Shown here piece after piece: positions 1 through 7,762 of a stretch of 30,595 nt of DNA. The notes beneath the pieces are model-generated. The model was not told where the DNA came from. It searched no databases and worked only from the letters and a program-made list of their open reading frames with translations. Source of the DNA: CAZUDO01 sp964618895 (GTDB lineage Bacteria > Desulfobacterota > Binatia > DP-6). The position numbers and the translations under genes were made by a program. Each line of letters opens with the position of its first letter. Position 1 is the first letter of the stretch. The stretch is from the NCBI GenBank assembly GCA_964618895.1, contig CAZUDO010000070.1, positions 1 through 30,595 on the forward strand, in the 5' to 3' direction.

Positions 1-1332
1 CCGGACCTCGCGCCCCGGCACGTGCGCATTCACAGCCACACCGAGGCGGGCCAGGCGCGCCTGCTGCCGCGCGCGCGCCGCGACCACGCGGGCACGGATG
101 GTCGCCGAGGACTCGCCGCCCGGCGTGTCCTCGGTGAGCGACGCCACCGCCACGCGCGGCACCTCCACGTGCAGGTCGATCCGGTCGAGCAGCGGCCCCG
201 ACACCCGCGCCCGGTACCGATCGATCACCGGCGGCGAGCACCGACACTGATCCGACGCATCCCCCAGCCATCCGCACACGCACGGATTCATCGCCGCGAT
301 CAGCTGGAACGCCGCCGGAAACGCGACCGTCCCCGCACCGCGCGCCACCGTGATGCGACGCTCCTCGAGCGGCTGGCGCAGCGGCTCGAGGACGTTGCGG
401 CGGAACTCCGGCAGCTCGTCCAGGAAGAGCACGCCGTGATGCGCGAGCGTCACCTCGCCCGGCCGGATGGGCACGCCGCCGCCGAGCAGCGCGGCGTCCG
501 AGATCGAGCAGTGCGGGGCGCGCACCGGGCGGGCGGCGACCAGCGGCCGGCCGTCGAGCAGGCCGGCGACGCTGTGGATGGCTGTCACGGCGATGGCCTC
601 GTCGATGGCGAGCGGGGGCAGGATGGAGGGCAGGCGGCGCGCGAGCATGGTCTTGCCGGAGCCGGGCGGCCCGATGAGCAGCACGTTGTGCGCGCCGGCG
701 GCCGCCACCTCGAGCGCGCGCTTGGCGTGCTCCTGACCGCGCACGTCGGCGAAGTCGCCGGCCGCGAGTGGTGCGGCGGCCAGGAGGGCCTCGACGTCGG
801 TCACGGTGGCGGCGCGCGGCGTCTCTCCCCGCAGGTGCGCGACCGCCTCGGCGAGGGTGTCGACGCCGATCACCTCGATCCCGCCGGCGAGCGCGGCCTC
901 GGCGGCGTTGGCCGCCGGAACGAGCATGGCGCGCAGGCCGGCGGCGCGGGCGGCGGCGGCGATGGAGAGCGTGCCGCGGCCACCGTGTACGCGGCCGTCG
1001 AGGCCGAGCTCGCCGAGCACGCACCAGCGGCTCAGGTCGGGCAGGGGCGGAGCGGCCTCGGTGGCGAGGATCGCGAGCGCGATCGGCAGGTCGTAGGCGG
1101 GGCCTTCCTTGCGCACCCCCGCCGGCGCGAGGTTCACGGTGACGCGGCGCTGCGGATAGGCGAAGCCGGCGTTGCGGAGCGCGGCGCGGATGCGGTCGCT
1201 GGCCTCACGCACGGCGCCGTCGGGGAGGCCGACGGTGGTGGTGTGCGGCAGCCCGGCCGAGACGTCGACCTCGACGTCCACCACCAGCGCGTCGACGCCG
1301 CGCAGCGCGCCGGAGCGCACGCGAGCCAGCAT
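1..1332 (-). CDS. comM: YifB/ComM family Mg-chelatase-like AAA+ ATPase, C-terminus cut by the window edge
   Basis: The minus-strand frame from ATG at 1330-1332 runs without a stop to base 1 (444 codons visible; family members have about 500). The N-terminal Lon-substrate-like domain begins MLARVRSGALRG and carries GLPDGAVRE and VTVNLAPAGVRKEGPAYDLP. A Mg-chelatase AAA+ core follows, with Walker A GPPGSGKTM (around 660-635), RAPHCSISDAALLGGG, Walker B HHGVLFLDELPEF and the family-typical AMNPCVCG segment. The end of the AAA+ module and the C-terminal helical domain lie outside. ComM is a hexameric helicase that promotes branch migration during integration of transforming DNA in several Gram-negatives; that role here rests on family knowledge. 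It diverges from the secreted-protein gene at 1582. The long open frame on the opposite strand is only its shadow. Confidence 0.95.
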   Translation of the reverse strand, partial: MLARVRSGALRGVDALVVDVEVDVSAGLPHTTTVGLPDGAVREASDRIRAALRNAGFAYPQRRVTVNLAPAGVRKEGPAYDLPIALAILATEAAPPLPDLSRWCVLGELGLDGRVHGGRGTLSIAAAARAAGLRAMLVPAANAAEAALAGGIEVIGVDTLAEAVAHLRGETPRAATVTDVEALLAAAPLAAGDFADVRGQEHAKRALEVAAAGAHNVLLIGPPGSGKTMLARRLPSILPPLAIDEAIAVTAIHSVAGLLDGRPLVAARPVRAPHCSISDAALLGGGVPIRPGEVTLAHHGVLFLDELPEFRRNVLEPLRQPLEERRITVARGAGTVAFPAAFQLIAAMNPCVCGWLGDASDQCRCSPPVIDRYRARVSGPLLDRIDLHVEVPRVAVASLTEDTPGGESSATIRARVVAARARQQARLARLGVAVNAHVPGREVR

Positions 1333-1555
1333 TGGTCCCAGGTGCCGGGCCGGGCGCGCCGGCGCAATCGCTGGATGCGGAACACCCCGGGGCCACACAC
1401 GTCAGTCGGATGACACCGCGCGCCGGCGAGCGGGCGCGGCGCGTGCCGATGCCGCGCTCGCACCGGCCGGGGGGTGTCGGTCCGTTGACGCGCCGTTCGG
1501 GGAGGCGCCCGGAGACCCCGGGCGGCGCTTGAGACTCGGCGACGCCGCGCCGACA

Positions 1556-1579
1556 GTCGGAGCATGCGTCGGAGCATGC
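1556..1579 (+). repeat. Two tandem 12-bp units carrying the ribosome-binding site and ATG
   Basis: The unit GTCGGAGCATGC occurs twice back to back, followed by GTATGAC. Each unit contains GGAG and an ATG, so three in-frame ATGs are available (1564, 1576, 1582). Only ATG 1582 has well-spaced GGAG (1571-1574, 7 nt). Confidence 0.9.
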
Positions 1580-1581
1580 GT

Positions 1582-3534
1582 ATGACAGGCAGGGTAGCTG
1601 CGGCGGTCGGGGTGTTGGTGCTCGGCTCGGCGAGTGTTCTTCGCGCCCAGAGCTTCCAGTATGAGCGGACGCTGACGGCGACCAACCTGGGTGCCGCGAT
1701 GGTGACCAGCCACCAGGTGCTGGTCTCACTCGACTCCGGCAACTTCGACTACGCGCACCTGCGTGCCGATGGGGCGGACATGCGCTTCACCGCCATCTCC
1801 GGCGACGGCGGTGGCACGTTGCCCTACTACGTCGAGACCTGGAACCCGGCAGGCACTAGCGCCATCTGGGTGCAGCTGCCGTCGGTGCCGGGCTCGGGCA
1901 GCCGGCAGTTCGTCATGCGTTACGGCGACCCGAGCTTCGGCACGTCGGGCTCGGACTTCGCTGCCACGTTCCCGAACGCCTTCGTCGCCACCCAGCACGG
2001 CGCCGACGGCGTGCTGACCGCCGTCACCGCCACCTTCACGGCGGCCACGGCCAGCTTCGCCTCCGGTCACGTGGGCGAACGGATCGGCATCGCCGGATCG
2101 GGCGCGGGCAACGACGGTGTGTACACCATCGCGACGGTCGTGAACGCCACCACGGTCACCGTGACCCCGGCGCCGCCGGCGGACGAGAGCAGCGTGACCT
2201 GGGACCTGCGCCTCACGGCCCAGGCCACCAACAGCTACGATTGGTTCGAGGTGGCCGCCGGTGTGACGGCGTACGTCCAGTCCGGCAGCGTGCTGACCGT
2301 GCGTGCCCGCCGGGTGATCGTCGGCGGCATCCTGGACGGGAACGGCCGCGGCAACGCGGCATCGGCGTCGCTGCCCGGCACCGGTACCGGGAGCGGGGGT
2401 GGTACGGCGAGCGCGAGCAACAACTCCGGCTCCGGCGGTGGCAGCTACGGCGGCGTTGGCGGGACGGGGGGACAGGATGCCGGTGACACTCCTGGGACGG
2501 GCGGTGCGGTCTACGGCACCGACAGCGGGGCCGACATCGACATGGGCTCCGGCGGCGGCAGCTCGGACAATACGGCGGGCGGTGCCGGTGGCGGTGCCAT
2601 GGACGTCCGCGCGCACCTGATCGACGTGACCGGCACCATCAGCGCCAGGGGCGGCGATGGCACGCTGCCTGGCGGCTCCCGGGGCGGTGGCGGCGGTGCG
2701 GGCGGGGGCATCCTGCTCGCGGGCTACGCCGTCGCGCTGTCGGGCACGTTGTCGGCCGACGGGGGCACCGGGTCCATTGGCACCTCGAGCGCCAACGACA
2801 GCGGCGGCGGGGGCAGCGGGGGTCGCATCAAGGTGGTCCACGAGAGCACGGTCTCCAACACCGCGACGCTCTCCGCCGCGGGTGGCGCGGGCGGCCCCAA
2901 CGGGGGCGCCGCTCCCGGGCAGACCGGGGGTACGGGCGTCGTCTACACCGGGATGGACACGAGCCTGTACGACGAGGTCGTGGTGTCGGTGGGGTCGGAG
3001 CCCACCACCACCACCACTGCGACCACGACCACTACGACCGCGACCACCCTGGCGCCGCCCGCGTCGGGGCGACGCCTCGGCGCCCGACAGCTCGTGCTGA
3101 AGACCAACAGCGTGAAGCTGCTCTCGAGCGATCCCGCCGTGGCGCTCGGCGACGGCAACGGGAGCGCACACGACCCCGTGCTGCATGGCGGCAGTCTGCG
3201 TGTGGTCACCAGTGCCGGCGACGGGTTCGACACCACCTACGCGCTGCCGGCCAGCCAGTGGCGCCACGTGAAGAAAGCCGGCCTCGGCCGCGGCTACAAG
3301 CTGCGCGGGGTGCCGCCGATCAAGGCCGTGCTCGTGAAGCCGGGGAAGGGGATCAAGGTCGTCGCTGCCGGCGCGGGCCTCGGGCACACGCTCGGCGCTA
3401 ACCCCGACCCCGTGCACGTCGTGCTGACGCTCGGTACGTATCGCTCGTGCATGACGTTCGGCGGGACCACGACCTTCACCGCCGGCAAGGCCTACGTGGC
3501 CCGCTCGGCGCCGGTGGCGGCAGCCTGTCCCTAG
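1582..3534 (+). CDS. Secreted DUF2341 / glycine-rich protein with Thr linker and shared C-terminal domain
   Basis: A 650-residue protein starting at ATG 1582 (GGAG 7 nt upstream); in-frame ATGs at 1564 and 1576 would add 6 or 2 residues. A signal peptide (about residues 1-23, ending LRAQS) leads into a DUF2341-like beta-sandwich (roughly 30-115; ADMRF, LPYYVETWNP, VMRYGDP). DUF2341 is common in cell-surface proteins. Residues about 235-455 are extremely Gly-rich with repeated strands (VRARRVIVGGILDGNGRG; SGTLSADGG), suggesting a beta-helix-like stalk. A Thr-rich linker (3001-3054, ACN codons) separates this from a C-terminal domain of about 150 residues (LRVV, YALPASQWR, GYKLRG, IKAVLVKPGKG, CMTFGG). 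That domain recurs in the neighbouring protein at 3862-4497. Function is unknown; a surface or extracellular role is inferred. Confidence 0.85.
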   Translation: MTGRVAAAVGVLVLGSASVLRAQSFQYERTLTATNLGAAMVTSHQVLVSLDSGNFDYAHLRADGADMRFTAISGDGGGTLPYYVETWNPAGTSAIWVQLPSVPGSGSRQFVMRYGDPSFGTSGSDFAATFPNAFVATQHGADGVLTAVTATFTAATASFASGHVGERIGIAGSGAGNDGVYTIATVVNATTVTVTPAPPADESSVTWDLRLTAQATNSYDWFEVAAGVTAYVQSGSVLTVRARRVIVGGILDGNGRGNAASASLPGTGTGSGGGTASASNNSGSGGGSYGGVGGTGGQDAGDTPGTGGAVYGTDSGADIDMGSGGGSSDNTAGGAGGGAMDVRAHLIDVTGTISARGGDGTLPGGSRGGGGGAGGGILLAGYAVALSGTLSADGGTGSIGTSSANDSGGGGSGGRIKVVHESTVSNTATLSAAGGAGGPNGGAAPGQTGGTGVVYTGMDTSLYDEVVVSVGSEPTTTTTATTTTTTATTLAPPASGRRLGARQLVLKTNSVKLLSSDPAVALGDGNGSAHDPVLHGGSLRVVTSAGDGFDTTYALPASQWRHVKKAGLGRGYKLRGVPPIKAVLVKPGKGIKVVAAGAGLGHTLGANPDPVHVVLTLGTYRSCMTFGGTTTFTAGKAYVARSAPVAAACP

Positions 3535-3554
3535 TCGTCACGCCAGGAGGACAC

Positions 3555-3851
3555 ATGCCGCTCGTCGTTTGCGAAGACTGCCGTCACGACATCTCGGACC
3601 GCGCCGACGCCTGCCCGCACTGCGGCCGGCCGGCCGAACTCGCGCCGCCCGACCGGACGTGGGCCTTCGAGCTGGCGGCGGTGATGGGCGTGTTCGGCGC
3701 CGGGTCGATCGGCTACTCGCTGCTCTTCCCGGAAGACCTGGGGGTCAGCGAGGCGCGGGTCAAGTTCTGGTTCGGCTTCCAGCTGGTGGCGATGGCGCTC
3801 GCGTTCGTGGCCCTCGGCTGGTGGAAGCGGATCCGGCCTGTGAACGCATAG
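3555..3851 (+). CDS. Small zinc-ribbon membrane protein
   Basis: A 98-residue protein from ATG 3555 with a strong AGGAGG at 3545-3550, which decides this start over upstream in-frame codons. The N-terminus has a four-Cys zinc ribbon (C6-x2-C9 and C20-x2-C23, the second as ACPHCGRP). Two hydrophobic segments follow (about 36-54 and 73-88) and a basic tail KRIRPVNA. This architecture, a cytoplasmic ribbon on a two-helix membrane anchor, is common among uncharacterised small bacterial proteins, and no specific function can be given. It starts 20 nt after the secreted protein's stop, so the two may be co-transcribed. It converges on the gene at 3862 with only 10 nt between the stops. Confidence 0.8.
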   Translation: MPLVVCEDCRHDISDRADACPHCGRPAELAPPDRTWAFELAAVMGVFGAGSIGYSLLFPEDLGVSEARVKFWFGFQLVAMALAFVALGWWKRIRPVNA

Positions 3852-3861
3852 CGTCTCCGGC

Positions 3862-4497
3862 TCAGAACGGCGCGGCGCTCTTGTCCAGGAAGGCGCCGCT
3901 CGGCGAGCACGCACTGACGGTGCACCCGGCCGGCGCCGGGGTGCTCTTCACCTTGAACGTCTTGTCGGTGTTCGGGCTGAGCAGGGAGGCGGGGTAGGAC
4001 GCGCAGTACTCGTCGCCGCCGGCGATGCGGAAGTTGGTGTCGCCCTGCACGCCCGGGTTGGGCGGCACCAGCGTGACGTGCGGCTGCGGCCCGGTGCCGA
4101 ACTTGCCGAGCGCCACCACCTTGTTGAGGAAGACGCCGCGTGCCGTCTTCTTGATGAAGGCGACCTTGACCGGTCCCTGCGATCCGGTCGGGTCCTTGTA
4201 CTTGAAGCCTGCGCCGATCGCGCTCCAGCCGGAACTCGGCATGACGAAGCACTGCGTGCTCGAGTCGACAGTCACGCGCAGGGTGGCGCCGGCCACCGAC
4301 GGGTCACCCACGATGGTGTTGGTGCTGGTGAATTCCTTGGCGAAGTAGACCACCTTGCGCTTGGCGGCGTCGAGCGGGTTCGGGTTCTTCACCATGAACA
4401 GCCTGCCATCGAGCGTCTGCTGCGCCGCCCAGGCGACACTGCCGCCGAACGCGGCCACGATCAGCGCCAGTCCAAGTCTTCCCCTGCGTCCGTGCAT
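3862..4497 (-). CDS. Secreted protein made mostly of the domain shared with the neighbouring DUF2341 protein
   Basis: A 211-residue protein from ATG 4495-4497, with GGAGG about 5 nt upstream. The signal peptide (RRGRLGLALIVAAFGG, cleavage near AWA-AQ) leads into one domain that aligns with the last 150 residues of the protein at 1582-3534. Shared landmarks are an LRV strand, a (M/L)PxSxW motif, GxGxKY/GYK, GP(V/I)K followed by K-rich strands, V-ALGKFG versus V-AGAGLG, PxPHVTL versus PxPVHVVL, and a late YC..(Y/F). It lacks the Gly-rich and Thr-linker parts and ends with a Cys-containing tail (GCTVSACSPSG), perhaps a disulfide. It is probably secreted or cell-surface; the biochemical function is unknown. 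The metallophosphoesterase gene lies 82 nt upstream on the same strand. Confidence 0.8.
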   Translation of the reverse strand: MHGRRGRLGLALIVAAFGGSVAWAAQQTLDGRLFMVKNPNPLDAAKRKVVYFAKEFTSTNTIVGDPSVAGATLRVTVDSSTQCFVMPSSGWSAIGAGFKYKDPTGSQGPVKVAFIKKTARGVFLNKVVALGKFGTGPQPHVTLVPPNPGVQGDTNFRIAGGDEYCASYPASLLSPNTDKTFKVKSTPAPAGCTVSACSPSGAFLDKSAAPF

Positions 4498-4579
4498 GGG
4501 CGTCCTCCGTGTGGGGGCAGGATGTACCACTGCGGGGCCGTGCCGGTCGAGCGGAAAATGGGCGGGTGTCGAGGGCGGG

Positions 4580-5734
4580 TTACGCGCGGCGGAGCACGAT
4601 TTCGGTGATCTCCGCCGGGGCCCCGAGCCGCATGGCGGGGCCCCAGAAGCCCGTGCCCCGGCTGACGTAGAGACAGGCCCCCTGGCGCCGGTACACGCCG
4701 GCCACGAACGGCGTCGCCAGGCGCACCAGGTACCGGAACGGCCACAGCTGCCCGCCGTGGGTATGTCCCGAGAGCTGCAAGTCCACGCCCAGGCGCGCCG
4801 CCGTCGGAAACGTCGCGGGATCGTGGGCGAGCAGCACGACCGGGCGTGCCGGGTCGCGGCCGGCGAGCGCGCGCGGCACGTCTTCACGCCGCTCCGCGTG
4901 CACCAGGTGGGCATGGTGATCTTCCACCCCGGCCAGGTCGAAGGCGGCGGCGCCGTCGCCGATCGTGACCCGCGCATTGCGCAGCACGACGATGCCCAGC
5001 GTCCGCACGTGCTCGGCCCAGCGGTCCGCGTGCGAGTAGTAGTCGTGGTTCCCGGTGACGAAGAAGACCCCGTGACGGGCGCGGAGCGCGGCAAACGGTG
5101 CGACCTCCTCCGCCAGTCGCCGGACGCTGCCGTCGACCAGGTCGCCGGTGATCGCGAGCACATCCGGAGCGAGCGCGTTGCAGCGCTCGACCACGGCACG
5201 CGCGAAGCGCCGATCCAGGACCGGGCCGATGTGCAGGTCGCTCACCTGCACGATACGGAAGCCGTCGAGCGCGCGCGGCCAGCGCGCCAGCGCGATCTCC
5301 ACCCGCTGGACCGCCGGGCTGCGAAGCGCGGCGCGGAGGCCGGTCACGCCGGCGGCGCCCGCGAGCGCCACCACGCCGAGGGCGCGCACCTGGGCCGCGG
5401 TGGTGGCCGCTGATCCCGGCGGGACGGCGGCGCCGAGCAGCAGGGCGAAGGCGTCGGTCGCGGCCAGGAGCACCAGCAGGAAGAAGGCGCCGCCCATCCA
5501 GACCGACGACGCCCACGCCACGACCCGCGCCGCGCGGCGTGGCAGCAGGCGATCGGTAACCGGCTGCAGCACTATGGTGGCGCCGAGGAGGGCCAACGCC
5601 GCCAGCGCGATCTGGCGCGCGGGCGCCGGCAGCGCGGGGTCGAGGACCAGGCGCTCGGCCAGGTAGAGGTGCCCGCCGGCGACGGCGGCGAGCAGGACGG
5701 TGACGAAGGTGGCGGCCAGGACGAGGCGCGGCAT
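4580..5734 (-). CDS. Membrane-anchored calcineurin-like metallophosphoesterase (YaeI-type)
   Basis: A 384-residue protein. The first 135 residues hold about four hydrophobic helices (6-25, 41-58, 82-101, 117-136). The catalytic domain carries the full metal-binding set: D166-x-H168 (VSDLHIG), GDLVDG with D198, GNHD 228-231, AHD with H304, and GHTHGG with H324 and H326. This matches the YaeI / LpxG-like branch, dinuclear-metal enzymes with a membrane segment that hydrolyse phosphoesters, some acting on UDP-diacylglucosamine in lipid A synthesis. The substrate cannot be assigned from sequence. It is transcribed toward the secreted-protein gene at 4497 and diverges from the P450 at 5893, with a 158-nt spacer between them. 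Confidence 0.9.
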   Translation of the reverse strand: MPRLVLAATFVTVLLAAVAGGHLYLAERLVLDPALPAPARQIALAALALLGATIVLQPVTDRLLPRRAARVVAWASSVWMGGAFFLLVLLAATDAFALLLGAAVPPGSAATTAAQVRALGVVALAGAAGVTGLRAALRSPAVQRVEIALARWPRALDGFRIVQVSDLHIGPVLDRRFARAVVERCNALAPDVLAITGDLVDGSVRRLAEEVAPFAALRARHGVFFVTGNHDYYSHADRWAEHVRTLGIVVLRNARVTIGDGAAAFDLAGVEDHHAHLVHAERREDVPRALAGRDPARPVVLLAHDPATFPTAARLGVDLQLSGHTHGGQLWPFRYLVRLATPFVAGVYRRQGACLYVSRGTGFWGPAMRLGAPAEITEIVLRRA

Positions 5735-5892
5735 CGCGGGCGTCAGCGCCCCTGAAAGCGCGGTGGTACCGCCGTGTGGCCGCGCTTCTCGACCAGGAGG
5801 TCCGGCATGGGGTCGGATCTACCGTGCGTCACCGGCGGCGTCCACTGCGCCCTTGACAGGTGGCATGGTGCGGCGCTTCTCATCGCGCCGCG

Positions 5893-7089
5893 ATGGACAC
5901 GCACCCTGCGCCTCCCGACATCCGTCTCCTCGACGGTCACTTCTACACCGCCGATCCGCACCGGCACTTCGCCTGGATGCGCGCCCATGCGCCCCTCTAC
6001 TGGGACCCGACGGGTGAGGTCTGGGGAGTCACGTTGCACGAGGACGTGCTGCGCGTCTCGCGCGACCCCGAGGTCTTCTGCTCGCGCATGAGCTCGCGCC
6101 CGGACGCCCCACCCATCCCGTCGATGATCAACCTGGACGACCCCGACCACCGGCGGCGCCGGAGCCTGGTGAACCGGGGCTTCACTCCGCGGCGGGTGGC
6201 CGAGCATGAGCCCCGCATCCGCGCCATCTGCAGCGAGCTGATCGACCGCGTGGCGCCGCGCGGCCGGTGCGACTTCGTCCGCGAGCTGGCGGCGCCGCTG
6301 CCCATGATCGTGATCGGCGACCTGCTGGGCGTGGAGCCGGCCGACCACGACATGCTGCTCCGCTGGTCGGACGACCTGATCGCCGCCACCTCCGCCACCG
6401 CGTCTCCGGAGGTGCAGGCGGCCGCCTCGCAGGCTTTCCTCGAGTACGCCGACTACAACCGCCGCGTGGTCGCCGCCCGGCGCGCCCACGCCACCGACGA
6501 CCTGATCGGCGTCCTGGTGCACGCCGAGATCGACGGCCAGCGTCTCGACGACGAGGAGCTGCTGCAGGAGAGCCTGCTCATCCTGGTGGGCGGCGACGAG
6601 ACCACCCGCCACGTCATCACCGGCGGTATGGAAGCCCTCCTCCGGCACCCGGCCGAGCGCGCCAAGCTGGTGGCCACGCCCGCGCTCATCCCGACGGCGG
6701 TCGAGGAGATGCTGCGCTGGGTGTCGCCGATCCAGAACATGAACCGCACCGCCACCCGCGACGTGGAGCTGCGCGGCCGGCACGTGCGCGCCGGTGACAA
6801 GCTGCTGCTCCTCTATCCGTCGGCCAACCGTGACCAGCGCGAGTTCGCGCGCGCGGATACCTTCGACGTGACCCGGCGCCCGAACCCCCACGTCGCCTTC
6901 GGCGGGCCGGGCCCGCACCACTGCCTGGGTGCCAGCCTCGCCCGCCTCGAGCTGCGGGTGATGTTCGAAGAGCTGCTGCGCCGCCTGCCCGACGTGGAGC
7001 TCGAAACCGATGCGCCGCTGGCACTCCGGCCGTCGAACTTCATCGTGGGCATCGAGCACATGCCGATCACGTTCACGCCGCGCGACTGA
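5893..7089 (+). CDS. Cytochrome P450, CYP142/CYP125-like
   Basis: A 398-residue soluble P450 from ATG 5893; no clear Shine-Dalgarno is seen, and an in-frame GTG at 5860 would add an unconvincing 11 residues. The I-helix has GGDETTR (233-239), the K-helix ExxR is E272-M-L-R275, and the haem loop is FGGPGPHHCLG with Cys344. The loop is one residue longer than the classical one, as in CYP125/CYP142-type enzymes. The opening (DIRLLDGHFY, WMRAHAPLYWD), the MINLDDPDHRRRRSLVNRGF stretch and CDFVRELAAPLPM match the pattern of mycobacterial CYP142, a steroid C26-monooxygenase of cholesterol side-chain degradation. The substrate here is inferred only. No redox partner lies next to it; a degraded hflC fragment follows immediately. 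Confidence 0.93.
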   Translation: MDTHPAPPDIRLLDGHFYTADPHRHFAWMRAHAPLYWDPTGEVWGVTLHEDVLRVSRDPEVFCSRMSSRPDAPPIPSMINLDDPDHRRRRSLVNRGFTPRRVAEHEPRIRAICSELIDRVAPRGRCDFVRELAAPLPMIVIGDLLGVEPADHDMLLRWSDDLIAATSATASPEVQAAASQAFLEYADYNRRVVAARRAHATDDLIGVLVHAEIDGQRLDDEELLQESLLILVGGDETTRHVITGGMEALLRHPAERAKLVATPALIPTAVEEMLRWVSPIQNMNRTATRDVELRGRHVRAGDKLLLLYPSANRDQREFARADTFDVTRRPNPHVAFGGPGPHHCLGASLARLELRVMFEELLRRLPDVELETDAPLALRPSNFIVGIEHMPITFTPRD

Positions 7090-7108
7090 CACGTCAGCGG
7101 ACTACAGC

Positions 7109-7713
7109 TTGTGGCAGTACGCGCACGCGCTCGACTACGACGCGTCGCCCAAGGAACTGCTCACCAAGGACAAGCAGCAGCTCGTGGTAGACAACTACGT
7201 GCGCTGGCGGATCGTCGATCCGCTGCAGTACTACCGCACGCTGCGCACCGAGAGCGGCGCGCAGTCGCGCCTAGACGACGTGGTGTACTCGAACGTCCGC
7301 GAGCGCCTCGGCCGGCACACGCTCCGCGACGTCGTCAACGAGCGGCGCGAGACGCTGATGCGGGAGGTCACCGCCGAGAGCGATCTGAAGGCGCGCGAGT
7401 ACGGCATCGAGATCATCGACGTGCGCATCAAGCGTGCCGACCTGCCCGAGAAGAACGAGCTGAACGTCTTCAATCGCATGCGCACCGAGCGCGAGCGGCT
7501 CGCCAAGAAGTTCCGCGCCGAGGGCGACGAGGAGGCGCGCAAGATCCGGTCCGAGGCCGATAAGCAGGTGCAGATCCTGATGGCCGACGCGCGCCAGCAG
7601 GCGGAGATCCTGCGCGGCACGGGCGATGCCCAGGCGGGCAAGGTGTTCGCCGACGCCTACGGCCGCGACCCCGAAGTCTACGAGTTCGTGCGTACGCTCG
7701 AGGCGTACCGGAA
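7109..7713 (+). pseudogene. hflC: hflC relic, truncated at both ends
   Basis: In one frame the translation is unmistakably HflC from about YAHALDYDASPKELLTKD to RTLEAYRK. It includes NYVRWRIVDPLQYY, GRHTLRDVV, YGIEIIDVRIKRADLP, MRTERERLAKKFRAEG and FADAYGRDPEVYEF. HflC is the SPFH/prohibitin partner of HflK that controls FtsH in the inner membrane. The N-terminal transmembrane anchor and first SPFH strands (roughly 70 residues) are missing, as is the short C-terminal tail. There is no Shine-Dalgarno or credible start (only an in-frame TTG at 7109), and no hflK precedes it. The frame itself is uninterrupted, so truncation may be recent. After 7713 the frame runs into sequence antisense to the next gene. 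Confidence 0.85.
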
Positions 7714-7762
7714 GTGCTGTATGGCTGGCCCGTCGCGGCGATGCAACGCAGCCGAGTGGTGC

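Noticed and set aside
22..1413. Long open frame on the plus strand, Arg/His/Gly-rich
   Set aside because: It is antisense to a clear comM frame with all AAA+ motifs; high G+C makes such shadow frames common.
3001..3054. Short ACN repeats as a CRISPR or satellite
   Set aside because: They encode a Thr-rich linker inside an open frame; there are no spacers and no unit of constant length.
5762..5773. GGTGGTACCGCC imperfect palindrome and a TTGACA at 5853 upstream of the P450
   Set aside because: The palindrome is short with a mismatch in G+C-rich DNA, and no acceptable -10 box lies 16-18 nt after TTGACA.
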